DNA of 7,239 nucleotides from Acidimicrobiaceae bacterium (GTDB lineage: Bacteria; Actinomycetota; Acidimicrobiia; Acidimicrobiales; RAAP-2), in contig PKZN01000049.1 of NCBI GenBank assembly GCA_003133075.1, forward strand, positions 1 through 7,239, in the 5' to 3' direction. Both the position numbers and the translations under genes were made by a program. The notes under the pieces are model-generated. The model was not told where the DNA came from. It saw only the letters and a list, made by a program, of their open reading frames with translations, and ran no database searches. Below, one piece after another: positions 4,850-7,239 of this stretch. Positions within the stretch are counted from its first letter, which is position 1. Each line of letters starts with the position of its first letter.

Positions 4850-7239
4850 TTGACGTCTCGGTCCACTAGCCCGGAGCGCTTTAACTTCTCGGCATTGGGT
4901 GAAGCCCACCCGCTGCCCAACCTGCTGGAAATTCAGCGCGACAGTTTCGACCTCTTTATGAAGCAGGGACTGCGTGAGGCCTTCGAGGCGATCTCGCCGA
5001 TCTCCGACTTCACGGGACGTCTTTCGCTCGAACTCGAGTTCGACCCCGACGACGCGGACTTAAAGAGCCCGCCGAAGTTCACGGTCGAAGAGTGCCGTCA
5101 ACGCGCCACCACCTACTCCCAGCCCATCTTCGTGCGCGCGAGGTTCTTGAACTCCGAGACCGGTGAGATCAAAGAACAGACGGTCTTCATGGGCGACTTC
5201 CCCATCATGACCGAACAGGGCACCTTCATCATCAACGGCACCGAGCGTGTCGTGGTGTCTCAGTTGGTGCGCTCACCCGGTGTGCTCTTCCAGCCCGGCA
5301 AGGACGAGAAGGTCGCCTTCGAGGGCACCATCCACCCCAGCCGCGGTGAGTGGCTCCAGGTCGACTTAGAAGAGAAGAAGAACAAGTCCGCCAACGCCGG
5401 CGCGCGCATCGCGCGCAAGCGCCGCATCTCGATCTTCACGCTGCTGCGTGCGCTCGACACCTCGATGGACGAGAAGTTCTTCGAGAAGTTCGTCGCGCAC
5501 TTCGACTTCTTAGAGGACCAGTTCCACGTGGACTGGAAGAAGGCGCACATAGAGATCGCCAAGCACATGGAGAAGTTCAACTTCGAAGACACGCCCGAGA
5601 ACTTCGTGCGCGCCAGCCAAGAGACCGCGTGGCTCGAGATCTACCGTCGCGCACGTCCCGGTGAAGTCCAGACCGTGGAAGCCGCCCGCCAGTACTTCGA
5701 GGGTGCCTTCTTCTCCGAGAAGCGCTACGACCTCAGCCGCGTCGGTCGCTACAAGCTCGACCGCAAGCTCGGCAGCGAAGTCGCGAAGAACCTAGAGCTC
5801 TTCGGCGACATCTTGGAGCTCCCGAACATCGAGCTCCACGTGCTCTCCAAGGCCGAGGTCCTCGCGACCGCGACCTACCTGTTGAACCTGGCACGCGACC
5901 GCACCGCCAAAGAGACCACGTACCACATCGACGACCAAGACCACTTCGCCAACCGCCGCATCCGCAGCGTGGGCGAACTGATCCAAAACGCCCTGCGCAC
6001 CGGTCTCTCGCGCATGGAGCGAGTCGTGCGCGAACGCATGAACACCCAAGACGTCGAGGCGATCGCGCCCCAGACCTTGATCAACATCCGACCGGTGATG
6101 TCGGCGATCAAGGAGTTCTTCGCGACCAGCCAGTTGAGCCAGTTCATGGACCAGAACAACCCGCTCTCGGGTCTGACCCACAAGCGTCGTCTCTCGGCGC
6201 TCGGACCAGGCGGACTCAGCCGTGAGCGCGCCGGCCTCGAGGTTCGTGACGTCCACTCCTCGCACTACGGACGCATGTGCCCCATCGAGACCCCCGAAGG
6301 TCCCAACGTCGGTCTGATCGGCTACCTCGCCACCTACGCGCGCATCAACGAGTACGGCTTCATCGAGACGCCCTACCGCGTGGTCGCGGGCGGCAAGGTC
6401 ACCGGCGAGATCAAGTACTTCACCGCCGACGAGGAAGAGCGCTACGTCATCGCCCAGGCGAACACCGAAGTCGACGACGCCGGCACCATCAAGGCCGACC
6501 GCGTCCTCGTGCGCCGTGGCCCCGTGGGCACCGGTCTGCGCGTGGGTTCCTCGAACAAGTCGTCCTCGACGACCAGTGAGATCGACTTCGTCAAGCCCGA
6601 CGAGGTCGAGTTGATGGACGTCTCGACCAAGCAGATCATCTCGGTCGCGACCTCCCTCATTCCCTTCGTGGAGCACGACGACGCCCAGCGCGCCTTGATG
6701 GGCGCCAACATGCAAAAGCAGGCCGTGCCGCTCATCATGCCCGAGGCCCCCTTCGTGGGCACCGGTATGGAAGCGCGCGCCGCGCTCGACTCCGGCGACG
6801 TCTTGATCGCCGAAGGTAACGGCGTCGTCAAGTCCGTCTCGGGTGACCGCATCGTGGTCGAGTACGAGAAGGACGTCACCGACCGCTACGGCAAGGCCTT
6901 CGGTCGCAAGACCTACAACCTCAATAAGTTCCGTCGTTCCAACCAGGACACCTCGATCAACCAGAAGCCCCTGGTCTTCGGTGGCGAGGACGTCAAAGCG
7001 GGCGACCTCTTAGCGGACGGCACCTCGACCAGCAACGGCGAGTTGGCGCTCGGCAAGAACCTGCTGGTCGCCTACATGCCCTGGGAGGGCTACAACTACG
7101 AAGACGCCATCATCTTGAACGAGCGTCTCGTGCGCGATGACGTGTTGACCTCGATCCACGTCAAGGAGTACGAGATCGACGCGCGCGACACCAAGCTCGG
7201 CGCCGAGGAGATCACTCGGGACATCCCGAACCTCCCCGA
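4850..7239 (+). CDS. rpoB: DNA-directed RNA polymerase subunit beta (3' end beyond window)
   Basis: The first 796 complete codons of an expected about 1150-1200, open to the right edge, are free of frameshifts. The UUG start gives M-T-S-R-S-T-S-P-E-R-F-N-F. The protrusion and lobe domains follow, with I-N-G-T-E-R-V-V-V-S-Q-L-V-R-S-P-G-V at about 130-147. The fork/rifampicin region S-Q-L-S-Q-F-M-D-Q-N-N-P-L-S-G-L-T-H-K-R then R-L-S-A-L-G-P-G-G-L spans about 427-456. The key positions Asp434, His444 and Ser449 are all wild type, so target-based rifampicin sensitivity is expected. G-Y-N-Y-E-D-A-I (Glu751, Asp752) matches the acidic pair near the active site. The sequence is strongly actinobacterial, for example V-R-D-V-H-S-S-H-Y-G-R-M-C-P-I-E-T. 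A Ser/Thr-rich loop at 567-576 makes this part longer than I recall in mycobacterial RpoB. rpoC probably follows beyond the window. Confidence 0.97.
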   Translation, partial: MTSRSTSPERFNFSALGEAHPLPNLLEIQRDSFDLFMKQGLREAFEAISPISDFTGRLSLELEFDPDDADLKSPPKFTVEECRQRATTYSQPIFVRARFLNSETGEIKEQTVFMGDFPIMTEQGTFIINGTERVVVSQLVRSPGVLFQPGKDEKVAFEGTIHPSRGEWLQVDLEEKKNKSANAGARIARKRRISIFTLLRALDTSMDEKFFEKFVAHFDFLEDQFHVDWKKAHIEIAKHMEKFNFEDTPENFVRASQETAWLEIYRRARPGEVQTVEAARQYFEGAFFSEKRYDLSRVGRYKLDRKLGSEVAKNLELFGDILELPNIELHVLSKAEVLATATYLLNLARDRTAKETTYHIDDQDHFANRRIRSVGELIQNALRTGLSRMERVVRERMNTQDVEAIAPQTLINIRPVMSAIKEFFATSQLSQFMDQNNPLSGLTHKRRLSALGPGGLSRERAGLEVRDVHSSHYGRMCPIETPEGPNVGLIGYLATYARINEYGFIETPYRVVAGGKVTGEIKYFTADEEERYVIAQANTEVDDAGTIKADRVLVRRGPVGTGLRVGSSNKSSSTTSEIDFVKPDEVELMDVSTKQIISVATSLIPFVEHDDAQRALMGANMQKQAVPLIMPEAPFVGTGMEARAALDSGDVLIAEGNGVVKSVSGDRIVVEYEKDVTDRYGKAFGRKTYNLNKFRRSNQDTSINQKPLVFGGEDVKAGDLLADGTSTSNGELALGKNLLVAYMPWEGYNYEDAIILNERLVRDDVLTSIHVKEYEIDARDTKLGAEEITRDIPNLP

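Noticed and set aside
5792..6715. 307-codon open frame antisense to rpoB
   Set aside because: It lies opposite a highly conserved region of rpoB and is explained by the codon bias of that gene. It has no recognisable domain, and the protein is an Asp/Val/Gly/Leu-rich shadow.
1..7239. CRISPR arrays, insertion sequences, integrase or attachment-site repeats
   Set aside because: I found no periodic repeats, transposase frames or duplicated tRNA 3' ends on inspection; all genes except aqpZ are core housekeeping genes in conserved order.

Overview
The window is a high-GC piece of a bacterial chromosome carrying the conserved locus rpmG – trnW – secE – nusG – rplK – rplA – rplJ – rplL – rpoB. This gene order, the actinomycete-like RpoB sequence, an acidic N-terminal extension on NusG, a UUG start on rpoB and TTGAC-N17-TAGGnT promoters all point to Actinomycetota. 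An order outside the classical Streptomyces/Mycobacterium lines (for example Acidimicrobiia) is my inference. It rests on overall protein style and on free use of TTA leucine codons, not on a database match.

Layout. Positions 1-87 hold the 3' end of rpmG (L33). Convergent to it, on the minus strand, is an AqpZ-type water channel (129-839). A short intergenic region with a 12-bp palindrome separates this gene from a divergent tRNA-Trp(CCA) at 978-1050. From there everything reads rightward: secE and nusG (Sec translocase subunit and transcription factor), rplK and rplA (L11 and L1 of the ribosomal stalk bases), a promoter plus L10-type leader RNA, rplJ and rplL (the L10-L7/L12 stalk), an intrinsic terminator, a second strong promoter with a structured leader, and the first 796 complete codons of rpoB, which runs off the right edge.

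How the parts work together. secE, nusG, rplKA, rplJL and rpoB supply protein export, transcript elongation, the GTPase-activating stalk and RNA polymerase, and are normally co-regulated with growth. Here the sequence shows three transcription modules. The trnW/secE/nusG/rplKA unit has a promoter I could not identify. rplJL starts at about 3283 behind a leader resembling the L10(L12)4-binding autoregulatory leader. rpoB starts at about 4676, insulated from rplJL by a 14-bp hairpin terminator.

The main anomaly is rplK. It is split by two apparent single-base insertions about 15 nt apart, and removing them restores a family-length L11. This is most easily a sequence error, but if real it would be an L11-null (relC-like) genotype. 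The other accessory element is the aquaporin gene, in the slot between rpmG and trnW where mycobacteria carry hadABC. I see no mobile element, CRISPR array or clearly novel system; the rest is core housekeeping with some interesting regulatory detail.
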